Position numbers and translations under genes: made by a program. A stretch of DNA of 64,000 bases, from contig JAJFJQ010000057.1 in assembly GCA_021773835.1 (NCBI GenBank), positions 62,001-126,000 of the forward strand, written 5' to 3'. Below the pieces are notes generated by a model, which had not been told where the DNA came from, did not search any database, and was given only the letters and a program-made list of their open reading frames with translations. The stretch is from Gammaproteobacteria bacterium. Lineage in GTDB: Bacteria > Pseudomonadota > Gammaproteobacteria > Ga0077536. This document shows, one piece after another, positions 55,067-64,000 of the stretch (the stretch's first letter is position 1; every line of letters starts with the position of its first letter).

Positions 55067-56920
55067 ATGCTGACTTTTGACATTTCGGGTGCACAAATAG
55101 ACGGTGCCAGAGACTACCAAGAAGATGCCTTCCTGATCACCCACCTTGGGGATTCGGATAACGAAGGCGGGTCATTGGTCATTGTTGCCGATGGCATGGG
55201 TGGTCACGCCGCCGGCAACGTCGCCAGCAACATGGCCGTGCAAACGTTCAATAAGCACATCACCAGCAACTTCCCCAGCGAAGACCTGCCCGAAGTCTTG
55301 CGCGAATCGGTCCAGCAAGCGAACAGCTCCATTTCCGAGACGGTGCGTGAAACCGCCGCCCTCAAAGGGATGGGCTGTACCTTGGTTGCTGCGGTTTTGG
55401 AAGACAAATTCATCCGCTGGGTTAGCGTTGGGGATAGCCATCTGTATCTGATCCGTAACCACGAGGTCAAAAAGAAGAACGCCGACCACAGTTACGGCGG
55501 ATTCCTGGATCGAATGGCGGCAGAAGGCACCCCGGTCGAACCCGAAGCAGGCTTCTCGCGCAACATGCTCATGAGTGCGCTTACTGGCGAGGACATCGCC
55601 GAGATCGATTGCCCGGAAACACCACTTGAACTCCAGGTTGGGGACCGCATCATTGTCGCAAGTGACGGACTCGATACATTGAGTCACGGCAAAGTGCTGT
55701 CATTTTCCGCCGAGGCCACCTCGCCGAAAGAATGCGTCGACGCACTATTGCAAGGTGTGGACGAGGCAAAGATGCCACGTCAGGACAACACGACCGTTGT
55801 CATTATTGACGTCGGGGAAAAAGAAGAGGCCGCGCAAAGCAGTGCTAAGTCGGCAACCACCGAGCCGTTGAGCGAGGAGCCAACGCTACCCTCTCAACCA
55901 TTCGCCGTCGAAGAAGAGGAACCGCCGAGATCCAGCGGCGGACTTATCGTTGCGGTGGTCGTAGTGCTACTGCTCGCGGTCGGCGGCGGTGGTTATTGGT
56001 ATATGTCGCAAAGCCCGACGGATGTGATTGAAACTACCGAAATCGACGATCTGGAGGATGTCGAGGTCGAAATCGAACCAGAATCAGTCGTCGAAGATAC
56101 GACACCCGACAGTGAGACCGAGCCGGAGCCCGAAGCGGTTACCCCGAGCGACGAGCCGCCAGCGATCGTCGAACCGACGGCAGTCGCGCGCGGAGAAAAA
56201 TTCACCGATAAACTGAAGTCAGGGGCTTCCGCGCCAGAGATGATATGGATCCCCGGTGGTAAATTCACGATGGGCAGCCGCGAAAGTGCCGCAGACTTTG
56301 ACGAGCGCCCGCAACATGCCGTATCGGTGAAACCATTCGCGATGAGCGTCAACGAAATTACGATAGCCCAGTACGGTCGGTTCGCGAAATCCACGGGTCG
56401 CAAAATGCCAAAAACAGGCGATTTAGATGCCGCGACCATGCCGGTATTCTTTGTCTCGTGGAATGATGCGTTGGCGTATTCCAAGTGGCTATCGGAACAA
56501 ACGGGCCACAGCTACCGCATCCCGACCGAGGCGGAATGGGAGTACGCGGCTCGGGCCGGTACCACGACGGCGTACTGGTGGGGCCGCAATCTAGGTAGCG
56601 ACAAGGGCCATTGCTTCGCTTGCGAAACGGGGCTCGACCCGCGCAAACCCACTCGCATTGGACGCTTTGATCCAAACCCATTTGGCATCTATGACCTCGC
56701 CGGAAACATTGAAGAATGGGTCTACGATTGCTACCACAAGAATTACGACGGGGCGCCAAACGATGGAAGCGTCTTCGAGGGCGGTGACTGCTCAGTCAGG
56801 GTGACGCGCGGTGGCGCCTTCTCCAGTGGCCCGAAGGCACTTCGTTCTAGCTCGCGTTCCAAGTTCCGCTTCGATACCGGCAACGACAGTATCGGCATAC
56901 GCGTCGTTAGAGATCCTTAG
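55067..56920 (+). CDS. PP2C phosphatase-transmembrane-FGE-like domain fusion
   Basis: A 617-residue protein. Residues 1-245 are a PP2C phosphatase with metal residues in GARDYQEDAF, VADGMGGHAAG, ASDGLDTL and RQDNTTVV. A low-complexity linker and one membrane helix (GGLIVAVVVVLLLAVGG, about 300) follow, then an acidic Glu/Thr/Pro stretch, then a C-terminal formylglycine-generating-enzyme-like domain (MIWIPGGKFTMGS ... RIPTEAEWEYAARAG ... GIYDLAGNIEEW ... GIRVVRD). The catalytic Cys pair of true FGE is not seen. It probably couples a periplasmic sensing or binding domain to cytoplasmic Ser/Thr dephosphorylation. No kinase gene is adjacent. Confidence 0.88.
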   Translation: MLTFDISGAQIDGARDYQEDAFLITHLGDSDNEGGSLVIVADGMGGHAAGNVASNMAVQTFNKHITSNFPSEDLPEVLRESVQQANSSISETVRETAALKGMGCTLVAAVLEDKFIRWVSVGDSHLYLIRNHEVKKKNADHSYGGFLDRMAAEGTPVEPEAGFSRNMLMSALTGEDIAEIDCPETPLELQVGDRIIVASDGLDTLSHGKVLSFSAEATSPKECVDALLQGVDEAKMPRQDNTTVVIIDVGEKEEAAQSSAKSATTEPLSEEPTLPSQPFAVEEEEPPRSSGGLIVAVVVVLLLAVGGGGYWYMSQSPTDVIETTEIDDLEDVEVEIEPESVVEDTTPDSETEPEPEAVTPSDEPPAIVEPTAVARGEKFTDKLKSGASAPEMIWIPGGKFTMGSRESAADFDERPQHAVSVKPFAMSVNEITIAQYGRFAKSTGRKMPKTGDLDAATMPVFFVSWNDALAYSKWLSEQTGHSYRIPTEAEWEYAARAGTTTAYWWGRNLGSDKGHCFACETGLDPRKPTRIGRFDPNPFGIYDLAGNIEEWVYDCYHKNYDGAPNDGSVFEGGDCSVRVTRGGAFSSGPKALRSSSRSKFRFDTGNDSIGIRVVRDP

Positions 56921-56958
56921 GAATAATCCGCAAGCTACGCAACTGCGAGCGCCATGTG

Positions 56959-57510
56959 TCAGCGCGGCGCCTGGGCGAAACGTACGTGTGACACCTCCCA
57001 CCTGCTCGATTCGCATTCTAGAATCAAACAAGACGGGCCACCGAAGGTACGCGCTCGACCGCAGGCCCCGGGATTCAACACCCACGGCGAGCGCTCAAGA
57101 TCCGTCACGAGGCGATGGCTATGGCCGTAGACAACCGCCATCGCGTCTGGAAATTGGTCGCGCAATTGCTGATGTCGCTTTTTGGCCTGCGGAAACTGGT
57201 GCCCATGGATTACGATGATGTAGCCAGCCTTCAACGACACCCGAGCGACTAACGGTAACGCTTGCAAACACTCTAGCTCATTGGCTGGCCATCGATCGGT
57301 TGTGTCGTTGTTACCACTGACGGCCGCCGTCGGAGCTACCTGATGAAGCGCATTTAGCGCAGCGCTGCGTCCCAGATCCCCGGCATGGATCATAAAGTCG
57401 CAATGCTTCAGCGCTTCCACAATACGGCCGTCTATAGGACCGTGGCTGTCGGACACGAGCCCGATCCGGCGGCACGAACTAGCATCAAATTCTGGAATCT
57501 CGTCAAACAT
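56959..57510 (-). CDS. YfcE/MJ0936-type metallophosphoesterase
   Basis: A 183-residue calcineurin-like phosphoesterase. Motifs in order are VSDSHG, HAGDLG, VSGNND, VIHGHQF and VYGHSHR, giving the full dimetal site. The ATG overlaps the ampG stop by eight bases. The family cleaves phosphodiesters; the substrate is unknown. Confidence 0.92.
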   Translation of the reverse strand: MFDEIPEFDASSCRRIGLVSDSHGPIDGRIVEALKHCDFMIHAGDLGRSAALNALHQVAPTAAVSGNNDTTDRWPANELECLQALPLVARVSLKAGYIIVIHGHQFPQAKKRHQQLRDQFPDAMAVVYGHSHRLVTDLERSPWVLNPGACGRARTFGGPSCLILECESSRWEVSHVRFAQAPR

Positions 57511-58738
57511 CTTGTTGATTTGAGAACGCGGCGTCGTACTCGTTGATAGTTGCTCTCAAACGCTGCAACACCATGATACTCGGCAACGCAATGACGACCG
57601 TGACACCAAAAAAACTCACCCATCCAAATGCATCAACAAAATACCCTGCCGGTGGTCCGCTTAGGATCCGACCGATGCTGGCAGCGCCGGTCAATAAAGC
57701 GAACTGCGTTGCGGTATAGCGTCGATCGCAGATAGCAATAAGCAAGGCCACAAATGCAGCGGTACCCATCCCCCCGGATACGTTCTCCAATGCGACGACG
57801 GTCATCATAGTGACATAAGATTTTCCACTGATTGCGAGCACCATAAAGCCGACATTCGTCAGCGCCTGGATCACGGCAAAAATGAGTAAGGATCGATACA
57901 ATCCCCAATGCAGCATGAGAGCGCCACCGAATACCCCACCTAGCAGTGACGCAGTAAGGCCTACGCCTTTATAGAACACGCCAATCTCAGTAAGACTAAA
58001 TTCCAGATGTCGGACAAAAAATGCCGTAGTGAGTCGCCCCGCCGCCGCATCCCCGAGCTTATAAAGGCACACCAACGCGATTAGGGCGAGCGCCTCCGGT
58101 CGCCGAAAAAATGCTTGGAACGGTCCAATGAAGACCTCGCCCATCGTTCGGGGTGATTCAGCCGGCGCACGCGGTTCAGGTGCCATGATCGTTGCCAGCA
58201 AGCCAATAACCGCAACTGCAGCTAGCGCGGCATAGGTTGCATTGAACCCGATCTGATCTGCAAGGAGGTAGGCACCAGCACCAGATACGATGGTCGCAAT
58301 TCGGTAACCGGCTACGGACACCCCGGCACCCAGGCCGCGTTCCGCGGGCAGCAGGATTTCTGCTCGGTACGCGTCAACCGCGATGTCCTGCGTTGCCGAA
58401 ACGAACGCTAACGCCAAAGCCATCCACGCGAGCAACAGGATATGGTCATTCGGATCCTGGCTAGCGAGCCCGAGTATTAATGCGATCAGCAAAAACTGGC
58501 TCGCCGCCATCCACCCTCTTCGGCGACCAAGCCATGGCGGGCAGAATCGATCGAGCAGCGGTGCCCATAAAAACTTGAGCACATAAGGGATCCCAAGCAA
58601 TGAAAACAACCCGATCGTGGTGATGTCTACGGAAGATTTGGCCAGCCAGGCCTGGAGCGTGCTATCGGTTAGGGCCAACGGCAATCCAGACGAAAAGCCG
58701 AGCACGGTAACGATGCCGAGACGACGCTTGATCCCCAC
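57503..58738 (-). CDS. ampG: AmpG-like muropeptide permease (MFS)
   Basis: A 411-residue major-facilitator protein with 12 helices. The opening VLGFSSGLPLALTDSTLQAWL and IPYVLKFLWAPLLDRF match AmpG, which imports anhydro-muropeptides for peptidoglycan recycling. The start is a GTG at 58738. It overlaps the phosphoesterase gene. Confidence 0.9.
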   Translation of the reverse strand: MGIKRRLGIVTVLGFSSGLPLALTDSTLQAWLAKSSVDITTIGLFSLLGIPYVLKFLWAPLLDRFCPPWLGRRRGWMAASQFLLIALILGLASQDPNDHILLLAWMALALAFVSATQDIAVDAYRAEILLPAERGLGAGVSVAGYRIATIVSGAGAYLLADQIGFNATYAALAAVAVIGLLATIMAPEPRAPAESPRTMGEVFIGPFQAFFRRPEALALIALVCLYKLGDAAAGRLTTAFFVRHLEFSLTEIGVFYKGVGLTASLLGGVFGGALMLHWGLYRSLLIFAVIQALTNVGFMVLAISGKSYVTMMTVVALENVSGGMGTAAFVALLIAICDRRYTATQFALLTGAASIGRILSGPPAGYFVDAFGWVSFFGVTVVIALPSIMVLQRLRATINEYDAAFSNQQDV

Positions 58739-59150
58739 CCGATCCGTGTCGCTAATTGAATTATGCCTCTTGTAGTTCCAATGTCACTGTAGTGTTCGCC
58801 GGCAGATCAATTTCGCAGCGACACCGCTGAGCGCCCTGATACCCGTATGTCGGGCAACGAGCGGTAGGTTCCGAGGCGCTACCCGACGCTGCACTCTACC
58901 CGGAAATAGCCAATGCGGTAAACGCTCCTCCTGCTCGATTAATGCAACACCACGCTGGACACGCCGGCGAGTCGTCCAGGTGGGATCTTGTCGCTTGGCC
59001 CGCACCGTGGCATATCGCTAAACCTTTGATGTTAAATTGCTTTCTTCGTTTCCCGCCCAACAGATGCGCCGGAGGTTTATAACGCTGGACACGCCGGCGT
59101 GTTACACTGACCGGCCGTTACTGAGGAATATCCATTCGCGGATCAGGTAA
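58739..59150. other. 412-base divergent region between ampG and moaA with twin dyads
   Basis: No credible gene is present. It holds an 18-base direct repeat, ACGCTGGACACGCCGGCG, at 58952-58969 and 59082-59099. Each copy is centred on a dyad: GAC-A-CGCCGGCG-A-GTC (58958-58973) and ACACGCC-GGCGTGT (59089-59102, perfect). The second abuts a possible -10 (TACACT, 59103-59108) for moaA. I did not recognise a molybdenum-cofactor riboswitch. Confidence 0.6.
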
Positions 59151-60158
59151 ATGCAAAGCGCAGCAACGACAGAAAAACTAATAGACAACTTTGGCCGGCA
59201 CGTTAACTACGTTCGGATCTCAGTGACCGATCGGTGCGATTTTCGCTGTGTCTATTGTATGTCCGAAGACATGACCTTCGTGCCGCGAGCAAGAATTCTG
59301 ACCTTAGAGGAGCTGGCCCAAATCTCAACTGCATTCGTCGAGCTTGGTGTCGAAAAGATCCGCATTACCGGTGGCGAGCCATTAGTACGACGCAATGTTG
59401 TAAAGCTTCTCGGCGATATCGCGCGGCTGGAAGGGTTGCGCGAACTGACCATTACGACCAACGGATCGCAATTACCGGCGCTTGCGAACAAAATCCGTGA
59501 CGCGGGCGTTCGGCGCCTAAACATCAGTCTCGATTCTTTAGATCATGACTTGTTTCGCCGACTGACTCGCACGGGAGATTTGGATACGGTATTGCAAGGC
59601 ATCGAAGCCGCCCGAACGGCGGGATTCGATAAGATCAAAATTAATGCCGTTATCCTTAAGAATCGCAATCACCACGAAGTTGTCCCGTTGGTGGCCTTCG
59701 CCAGCGAACGCGGCATGGATATTTCGTTTATCGAGGAGATGCCACTCGGCGCGATCGAAGAGCACGATCGTGCGGAGGCTTACTACAGCAGCGACGAGAT
59801 CCGAAGTGACCTAGAAAAACGCTTCACCTTGACCCCGACGAGCGAGACAACTGGGGGTCCATCGCGCTATTTCGATGTCGCTGAGACCGGGACCAAAGTT
59901 GGTTTCATCTCTCCGCACAGCCACAACTTCTGCGACACCTGCAATCGTGTGCGTCTTACCGCCGAAGGTCGACTATTATTATGCCTCGGCCAGGAGCACT
60001 CGGTCGATTTACGCCATGTAGTACGGTCCTTCCCCGGCGATCGGGATCGATTAAAGGATGCCATCCGACAATCCATGTCGATAAAACCGCAAGGGCATGA
60101 TTTCGACCTAACGGAAAAGCCCATCATTTTTCGCCACATGAGTGCGACCGGAGGATAG
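59151..60158 (+). CDS. moaA: GTP 3',8-cyclase
   Basis: A 335-residue radical SAM enzyme. The SAM cluster is CDFRCVYC, the GTP-side cluster CDTCNRVRLTAEGRLLLC, and the C-terminus ends in the required Gly-Gly. It makes cyclic pyranopterin monophosphate's precursor with MoaC, the first step of molybdenum cofactor synthesis. It heads the moaA-mobA-mobB-moeA group. Confidence 0.97.
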   Translation: MQSAATTEKLIDNFGRHVNYVRISVTDRCDFRCVYCMSEDMTFVPRARILTLEELAQISTAFVELGVEKIRITGGEPLVRRNVVKLLGDIARLEGLRELTITTNGSQLPALANKIRDAGVRRLNISLDSLDHDLFRRLTRTGDLDTVLQGIEAARTAGFDKIKINAVILKNRNHHEVVPLVAFASERGMDISFIEEMPLGAIEEHDRAEAYYSSDEIRSDLEKRFTLTPTSETTGGPSRYFDVAETGTKVGFISPHSHNFCDTCNRVRLTAEGRLLLCLGQEHSVDLRHVVRSFPGDRDRLKDAIRQSMSIKPQGHDFDLTEKPIIFRHMSATGG

Positions 60159-60236
60159 CGGACGCCGCCACATGCTGTCGCAATGCCCCGGTGACGGGCT
60201 CGAACCGAATTCTCAATTCCGAACCAGTGTAATGTC

Positions 60237-60833
60237 ATGAAAGCTACCGACATTACGGGGGTGATCCTCGCCGGAGGTCACGGCTCACGCCTAGGTGGGG
60301 AGGATAAAGGATTGGTCGAGGTTGCTGAACGACCAATGATTGCTTACGTGGTAGATCGATTCGCTCCTCAAGTAAATAGCCTATTTATCAACGCCAATCG
60401 AAACATCAATACCTATCAAGAACTCGGGTATCCGGTGATCCGAGATACAGTAGAAGACTTCGCTGGACCACTCGCCGGGATCGCGGCCGCACTTGAACGC
60501 TGCGATTCCCCTTATCTCGCAATATCGCCTTGCGACTCGCCGTTCCTACCGACGAATTTAGTTGCGAGACTAGCTGAAGGGTTGGCGGATTCGCAGGCGA
60601 TGGTCAGCGTTGCCATCGGCGGCGGACGCCCACAACCTGTTTTCGCGATGATCTCAGTGCAACTACGGCGCTCGCTTAATGATTATTTAGTCGACGGCGG
60701 TAGAAAAATCATGGGTTGGTATCGGCAACAAGACCTTGTAGAAGTCGATTTTGGTCCAGACGGGTCGCCGTTCGCAAACATTAATTCACCCGATGAGCTT
60801 GCCGCTGCCGCATTACGCTTAGCAAAATCGTGA
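60237..60833 (+). CDS. mobA: Molybdenum cofactor guanylyltransferase
   Basis: A 198-residue nucleotidyltransferase with GVILAGGHGSRLGGEDKGL, the Asp of SPCDSPFLP and ANINSPDEL near the end. It adds GMP to the cofactor for DMSO-reductase-type enzymes. The xanthine-oxidase-type enzyme encoded at 16-20 kb normally carries the cytosine form, so this gene implies additional molybdoenzymes elsewhere. Confidence 0.95.
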   Translation: MKATDITGVILAGGHGSRLGGEDKGLVEVAERPMIAYVVDRFAPQVNSLFINANRNINTYQELGYPVIRDTVEDFAGPLAGIAAALERCDSPYLAISPCDSPFLPTNLVARLAEGLADSQAMVSVAIGGGRPQPVFAMISVQLRRSLNDYLVDGGRKIMGWYRQQDLVEVDFGPDGSPFANINSPDELAAAALRLAKS

Positions 60834-61369
60834 AGACGTTTCTTTATCGTGGGGTGCCAGTCATTGGTTTTGCCGCATATAGCGGAAGCGGCAAAACGCA
60901 TTTGATGCGACAGCTCATTCCGTGCTTAGTCTCTCGTGGCATCCGTCCTGCGGTTGTTAAACACGCGCATCACGACTTCGATATCGACTATCCCGGTAAG
61001 GATAGCTATGAGTTACGCAAAGCCGGCGCGGACCAAGTCTTGGTCGGGTCAGCCCAGCGCTGGGCCATGGTCGTAGAGACCGCCACATCGAGCGAAGCTG
61101 AATTGACTGACTTTCTGCAGCGGCTGGTGATCACCGATATCGAGCTGATACTCGTCGAAGGTTTCCGCGACCAATCTTTTCCCAAAATTGAGGTACACCG
61201 CCGTAGTCTCCAACGCGATTTGTTCTACCTGCGCGATGAATTTATTATTGCCGTCGCAAGCGACGACGTGGCGATGCACAAAAGCGACTTACCAATCCTC
61301 GACATTAGTGACGTAGACGCGATCGCTAATTTTCTAGCTAGCTACCGTGCTGCCGCTATAGACTTGTGA
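60830..61369 (+). CDS. mobB: Molybdopterin-guanine dinucleotide biosynthesis adaptor MobB
   Basis: A 179-residue P-loop protein: GFAAYSGSGKTHLMRQLIP (Walker A), VKHAHHDFDIDYPGKDSYELRKAGA and ELILVEGFRD. The GTG start overlaps the mobA stop (GTGA). MobB binds GTP and assists MobA. Confidence 0.95.
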   Translation: MKTFLYRGVPVIGFAAYSGSGKTHLMRQLIPCLVSRGIRPAVVKHAHHDFDIDYPGKDSYELRKAGADQVLVGSAQRWAMVVETATSSEAELTDFLQRLVITDIELILVEGFRDQSFPKIEVHRRSLQRDLFYLRDEFIIAVASDDVAMHKSDLPILDISDVDAIANFLASYRAAAIDL

Positions 61370-61432
61370 GGGTGCGCCGACAAACCGTAGCTACGGCCGT
61401 AATAAGCGCCGACATTCCACAGGGATAGATAC

Positions 61433-62704
61433 ATGCAAAACGACCGGATCATAATTCAACCAAATTGTGACGACGACTATGATGCAGACTCGTTGACCTG
61501 CGAGGCGGCCCTTAAGCGGATAGTTGATTCAGTGCGTGCGGTCTCGGGTACGGAAACGCTGCCTATCCGCGAGACCCTAGGTCGGATTTTAGCGACGCCT
61601 GTGGTATCTGCCATCGACGTTCCGTCACATACAAATTCCGCAATGGATGGTTATGCGGTGCGCGCGCAAGATTTGCCCGCTAGCGGGACGAAGCAACTCC
61701 AAGTCGTCGGTAGCGCATTCGCCGGCAAACCTTTCGTCGGCCAAGTTGGCGACAATCAAGCGATCCGCATCATGACGGGTGCGGTCGTACCGTCGGAAAC
61801 CGACGTTGTGATAATGCAGGAGCAAGTCGAAATTGCGGACGATGGCTCGATAACGATTGACGATCGGCACAAGACCGGCCAGAACGTCCGTGCCGTCGGC
61901 GAGGACATCCAGATTGGAACAGAGGTGCTACATCGCGGTCATGTTATCGGGCCAGCCGATCTCGGACTCGTCGCGTCGCTAGGCATCGCAGAAATTGAAG
62001 TCTGTCGAAAAACACGCGTTGCATTTTTCTCAACAGGCGACGAATTGCGCGGGATCGGTGAACCATTGGAACTTGGTCAGATTTACGACAGTAACCGTTA
62101 CACATTGCACGGCATGCTCACTCGGCTTGGGGTTGAGGTTATTGACTTGGGCGCCGTCAAAGACGTTAGGGACACTGTCCGCACGGCACTTATTGATGCC
62201 GCCGCAACGGCCGATATGGTTATCACCTCTGGCGGTGTTTCTGTCGGCGAAGCAGACTATATCAAGGAAGTATTGCAGGAAATTGGCGAGGTTCGGTTTT
62301 GGAAAGTCGCCATGAAACCGGGACGACCGCTCGCATTCGGCTCGATCGACGGATCAGTTTTTTTCGGCCTCCCCGGCAATCCGGTATCGGTAATGGTGAC
62401 GTTTTATCAATTCGTACAGCCATGTCTTTTGAAGATAATGGGTGGAGAGCCGCGGCCACAAATACTACTCAAAGCAAAAGCGCAAAACACGCTGAAAAAA
62501 CGCCCCGGTCGAGTGGAATATCAACGTGGATTTCTTACACGCAACGACGCCGGTGAGTTTGTCGTTCGTACCGAAGCGGACCAAGGATCTGGGATCCTAA
62601 GTTCAATGTCCAACGCGAACTGCTTCGTCGTACTAGCGATGGACAGTGGACGAATTGAGCAAGGCGCTTTTGTCGATGTGCAGCCTTTTTTCGGGATCAT
62701 GTAG
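61433..62704 (+). CDS. moeA: Molybdopterin molybdenumtransferase
   Basis: A 423-residue MoeA. Signature segments are SHTNSAMDGYAVR, RIMTGAVVPSETDVVIMQEQ, FFSTGDEL, DMVITSGGVSVGEADY and FFGLPGNPVSVMVTF. It inserts molybdate into adenylated molybdopterin. AGGGATAGATAC precedes the ATG. The N-terminus has about 20 extra residues rich in Asp. Confidence 0.97.
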   Translation: MQNDRIIIQPNCDDDYDADSLTCEAALKRIVDSVRAVSGTETLPIRETLGRILATPVVSAIDVPSHTNSAMDGYAVRAQDLPASGTKQLQVVGSAFAGKPFVGQVGDNQAIRIMTGAVVPSETDVVIMQEQVEIADDGSITIDDRHKTGQNVRAVGEDIQIGTEVLHRGHVIGPADLGLVASLGIAEIEVCRKTRVAFFSTGDELRGIGEPLELGQIYDSNRYTLHGMLTRLGVEVIDLGAVKDVRDTVRTALIDAAATADMVITSGGVSVGEADYIKEVLQEIGEVRFWKVAMKPGRPLAFGSIDGSVFFGLPGNPVSVMVTFYQFVQPCLLKIMGGEPRPQILLKAKAQNTLKKRPGRVEYQRGFLTRNDAGEFVVRTEADQGSGILSSMSNANCFVVLAMDSGRIEQGAFVDVQPFFGIM

Positions 62705-62739
62705 GTCGCAAACGCTAGCGCTTGTGCGCACCGGACCGC

Positions 62740-63195
62740 TTACGGGTCATTCGCCGTCGAGCCCGGTGTATTCTTAGCAACCCAGCGGTGACCTTCGGCG
62801 AGCGTTTCCTTCTTCCAAAACGGCGCGCGTGATTTCAGATCTTCCATCACATGTCGGCTCGCTTCGAACGCCGCTGCACGATGTGCCGACCAAACCGCAA
62901 CAAGCACAATTGGATCGCCAGGCGTCATGTCTCCGACACGGTGAATGACCAGTATCTCGATCAGGTCCCAGCGCTGATTTGCCTCGGCACAAATTTCCTC
63001 CAGGTGGCGCTCTGTCATCCCTGGGTAGTGCTCTAAGCTCATGGCTTGCACGTCATCACCTTCATTGAAGTCACGCATGGACCCAACGAACACCGCGGTC
63101 GCGCCGAACTTTCCTGACAATTCGGCACGCTCGTTTTGGTAACGTTGTAGCTCCTGCCACGGGTCGAACGGCCTATCGAAGATTTCTACGGTCAT
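62740..63195 (-). CDS. moaE: Molybdopterin synthase catalytic subunit
   Basis: A 151-residue MoaE: GATAVFVGSMRDFNEGDDVQAMSLEHYPGM, VIHRVGDMTPGDPIVLVAVWSAHRAAAF and FWKKETLAEGHRWV, including the active-site lysines. With thiocarboxylated MoaD it converts cPMP to molybdopterin. It follows moaD with a three-base gap. Confidence 0.96.
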   Translation of the reverse strand: MTVEIFDRPFDPWQELQRYQNERAELSGKFGATAVFVGSMRDFNEGDDVQAMSLEHYPGMTERHLEEICAEANQRWDLIEILVIHRVGDMTPGDPIVLVAVWSAHRAAAFEASRHVMEDLKSRAPFWKKETLAEGHRWVAKNTPGSTANDP

Positions 63196-63198
63196 CTC

Positions 63199-63429
63199 TC
63201 AACCACCCGTCACTGGTGGAAAGTAGGCAACTTCGTCGCCATCCTGGAGCCGAGTATCACGCTCGCTGTAAGCCATATTCACGGCCATCATGATATCTGG
63301 TGGGAACGCCTCGTCGCTTATTTCATCCCACACCGAACTAACCGTCATGCCATCAATGTATTCCAAGGTCGCCTCGCGCCTTTGTAGAGACTCCGCTAAA
63401 CTTCCGAACAATTTGATCTTGATAGTCAT
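63199..63429 (-). CDS. moaD: Molybdopterin synthase sulfur carrier subunit
   Basis: A 76-residue ubiquitin-fold protein (MTIKIKLFGSLAESLQ ... DEVAYFPPVTGG) ending in the Gly-Gly needed for thiocarboxylation. ATG 63429 gives the usual length; the frame is open for over 100 more codons upstream but that part runs antisense to moaC. Confidence 0.95.
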   Translation of the reverse strand: MTIKIKLFGSLAESLQRREATLEYIDGMTVSSVWDEISDEAFPPDIMMAVNMAYSERDTRLQDGDEVAYFPPVTGG

Positions 63430-63508
63430 TGATAGGTCAGCACATGATCCATAAGCATAAACGGTAAACTGCAATTCCAATCGCAGCGAGCGTCGAGATT
63501 GAGTAATT

Positions 63509-64000
63509 ATGTCTAAACTAACGCATTTTGACGAGCGCGGTCGCGCGCAGATGGTGGATGTCGGCGACAAGCCAACGAGCGCCAGACGCGCAATAGCCGA
63601 AGGTCGCATTGGGATGTCTCCAACGACCCTTGATTTGATAGTCGCGGGAGGCCATAAAAAAGGCGACGTCATAGGTGTCGCACGGATCGCAGGCATTATG
63701 GCGGCTAAGCGCACCGCTGAACTCATCCCACTATGCCACCCGCTCGCGTTGACTCGTATTGAAATCGAGTGTGAACCGAACATCAATGTAGGCGAAGTTC
63801 ACTGTCGAGCGATGGTCGAAACTAGAGGCCAAACAGGCGTTGAAATGGAAGCCTTAACCGCCGTTCAGGTAACCCTATTAACCATCTACGACATGTGTAA
63901 GGCAGTCGATCGCGGGATGACCATGACGCAAATTCGGCTGGTCGAGAAATCAGGCGGGAAATCTGGCACGTGGCAGCGCAATGCTGACGCGCCCTCACCG
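63509..64000 (+). CDS. moaC: Cyclic pyranopterin monophosphate synthase, runs to window edge
   Basis: At least 164 codons from ATG 63509 with no stop before the edge. Motifs are [73 protein letters not shown] and [10 protein letters not shown]. It converts the MoaA product to cPMP. E. coli MoaC is 161 residues, so only a few codons are missing. It is divergent from moaD across 79 bases. Confidence 0.96.
   Translation, partial: MSKLTHFDERGRAQMVDVGDKPTSARRAIAEGRIGMSPTTLDLIVAGGHKKGDVIGVARIAGIMAAKRTAELIPLCHPLALTRIEIECEPNINVGEVHCRAMVETRGQTGVEMEALTAVQVTLLTIYDMCKAVDRGMTMTQIRLVEKSGGKSGTWQRNADAPSP

Noticed and set aside
58784-59005. A 73-codon minus-strand frame between ampG and moaA
   Set aside because: Arg-rich composition, no ribosome site and overlap with the direct repeat make it unlikely to be coding.
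59000-59150. Molybdenum cofactor riboswitch upstream of moaA
   Set aside because: The region before moaA has dyads and a direct repeat but not the stem arrangement I would expect of that riboswitch; without a covariance search I cannot call it.

Overview
The window looks like chromosomal DNA of a moderately GC-rich gammaproteobacterium, probably an uncultured aerobic heterotroph. This is inferred from adjacent parE-parC, xseB-ispA, a Hsp15 gene, an OprI/Lpp-like alanine-zipper lipoprotein, AmpG, a MoxR/DUF58/TgpA-type transglutaminase operon and a PEP-CTERM-type surface protein ending in an IPLPPAVW segment. No rRNA, tRNA, CRISPR array, prophage or insertion sequence was seen. Names rest on recognised motifs and family resemblance, not on database searches.

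1-20.8 kb is a large catabolic island around a divergently transcribed GntR/FCD regulator. Leftwards lie a FAH-family hydrolase, an NTF2-like protein, an acetoacetyl-CoA-synthetase-type ligase, a double cupin, a Rieske oxygenase and a HyuA/HyuB pair (HyuA runs off the left edge), with one M20 amidohydrolase on the opposite strand. Rightwards lie a gamma-glutamyltransferase-like protein, a cytosine-deaminase-like amidohydrolase, a signature amidase, an enoyl-CoA hydratase, a three-subunit molybdenum hydroxylase and a molybdopterin-binding protein. Together they look like an undescribed pathway for an N-containing, probably heterocyclic, substrate: hydroxylation or dealkylation, ring and amide hydrolysis, then CoA-dependent breakdown. 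The substrate cannot be read from the sequence.

20.8-31 kb is a more variable stretch. It has a 7-helix membrane protein, a giant zinc-ribbon/class III cyclase/AAA/helical-repeat regulator, a truncated second copy of the C-terminus of the membrane protein on the far side of that regulator, an exported T5SS/PEP-CTERM-repeat protein, a LysE-type exporter and a PQQ/cytochrome c dehydrogenase.

31-51 kb is mostly housekeeping: topoisomerase IV, a rubrerythrin/Fe-S/DUF3501 peroxide-defence operon, xseB-ispA, folE2, mazG, HNH nuclease, murein-lipoprotein and L,D-transpeptidase genes, DUF423, moaB, Hsp15, a MATE exporter and the MoxR-DUF58-transglutaminase operon. Between folE2 and mazG sits the most striking non-coding signal: a textbook sigma-54 promoter (GG-N10-GC) feeding a predicted RNA of about 76 nt, made of a 5' hairpin, an unpaired CTCCTCCC stretch and a strong intrinsic terminator. 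I interpret it as an undescribed sigma-54-dependent small regulatory RNA.

51-64 kb holds transporters (CPA2 antiporter, SLC13/DASS symporter, AmpG), a PP2C phosphatase fused through one membrane helix to a formylglycine-generating-enzyme-like domain, a phosphoesterase, and a molybdenum cofactor cluster (moaA, mobA, mobB, moeA, moaE, moaD and partial moaC). The latter plausibly serves the molybdenum hydroxylase at 16-20 kb, about 40 kb away.
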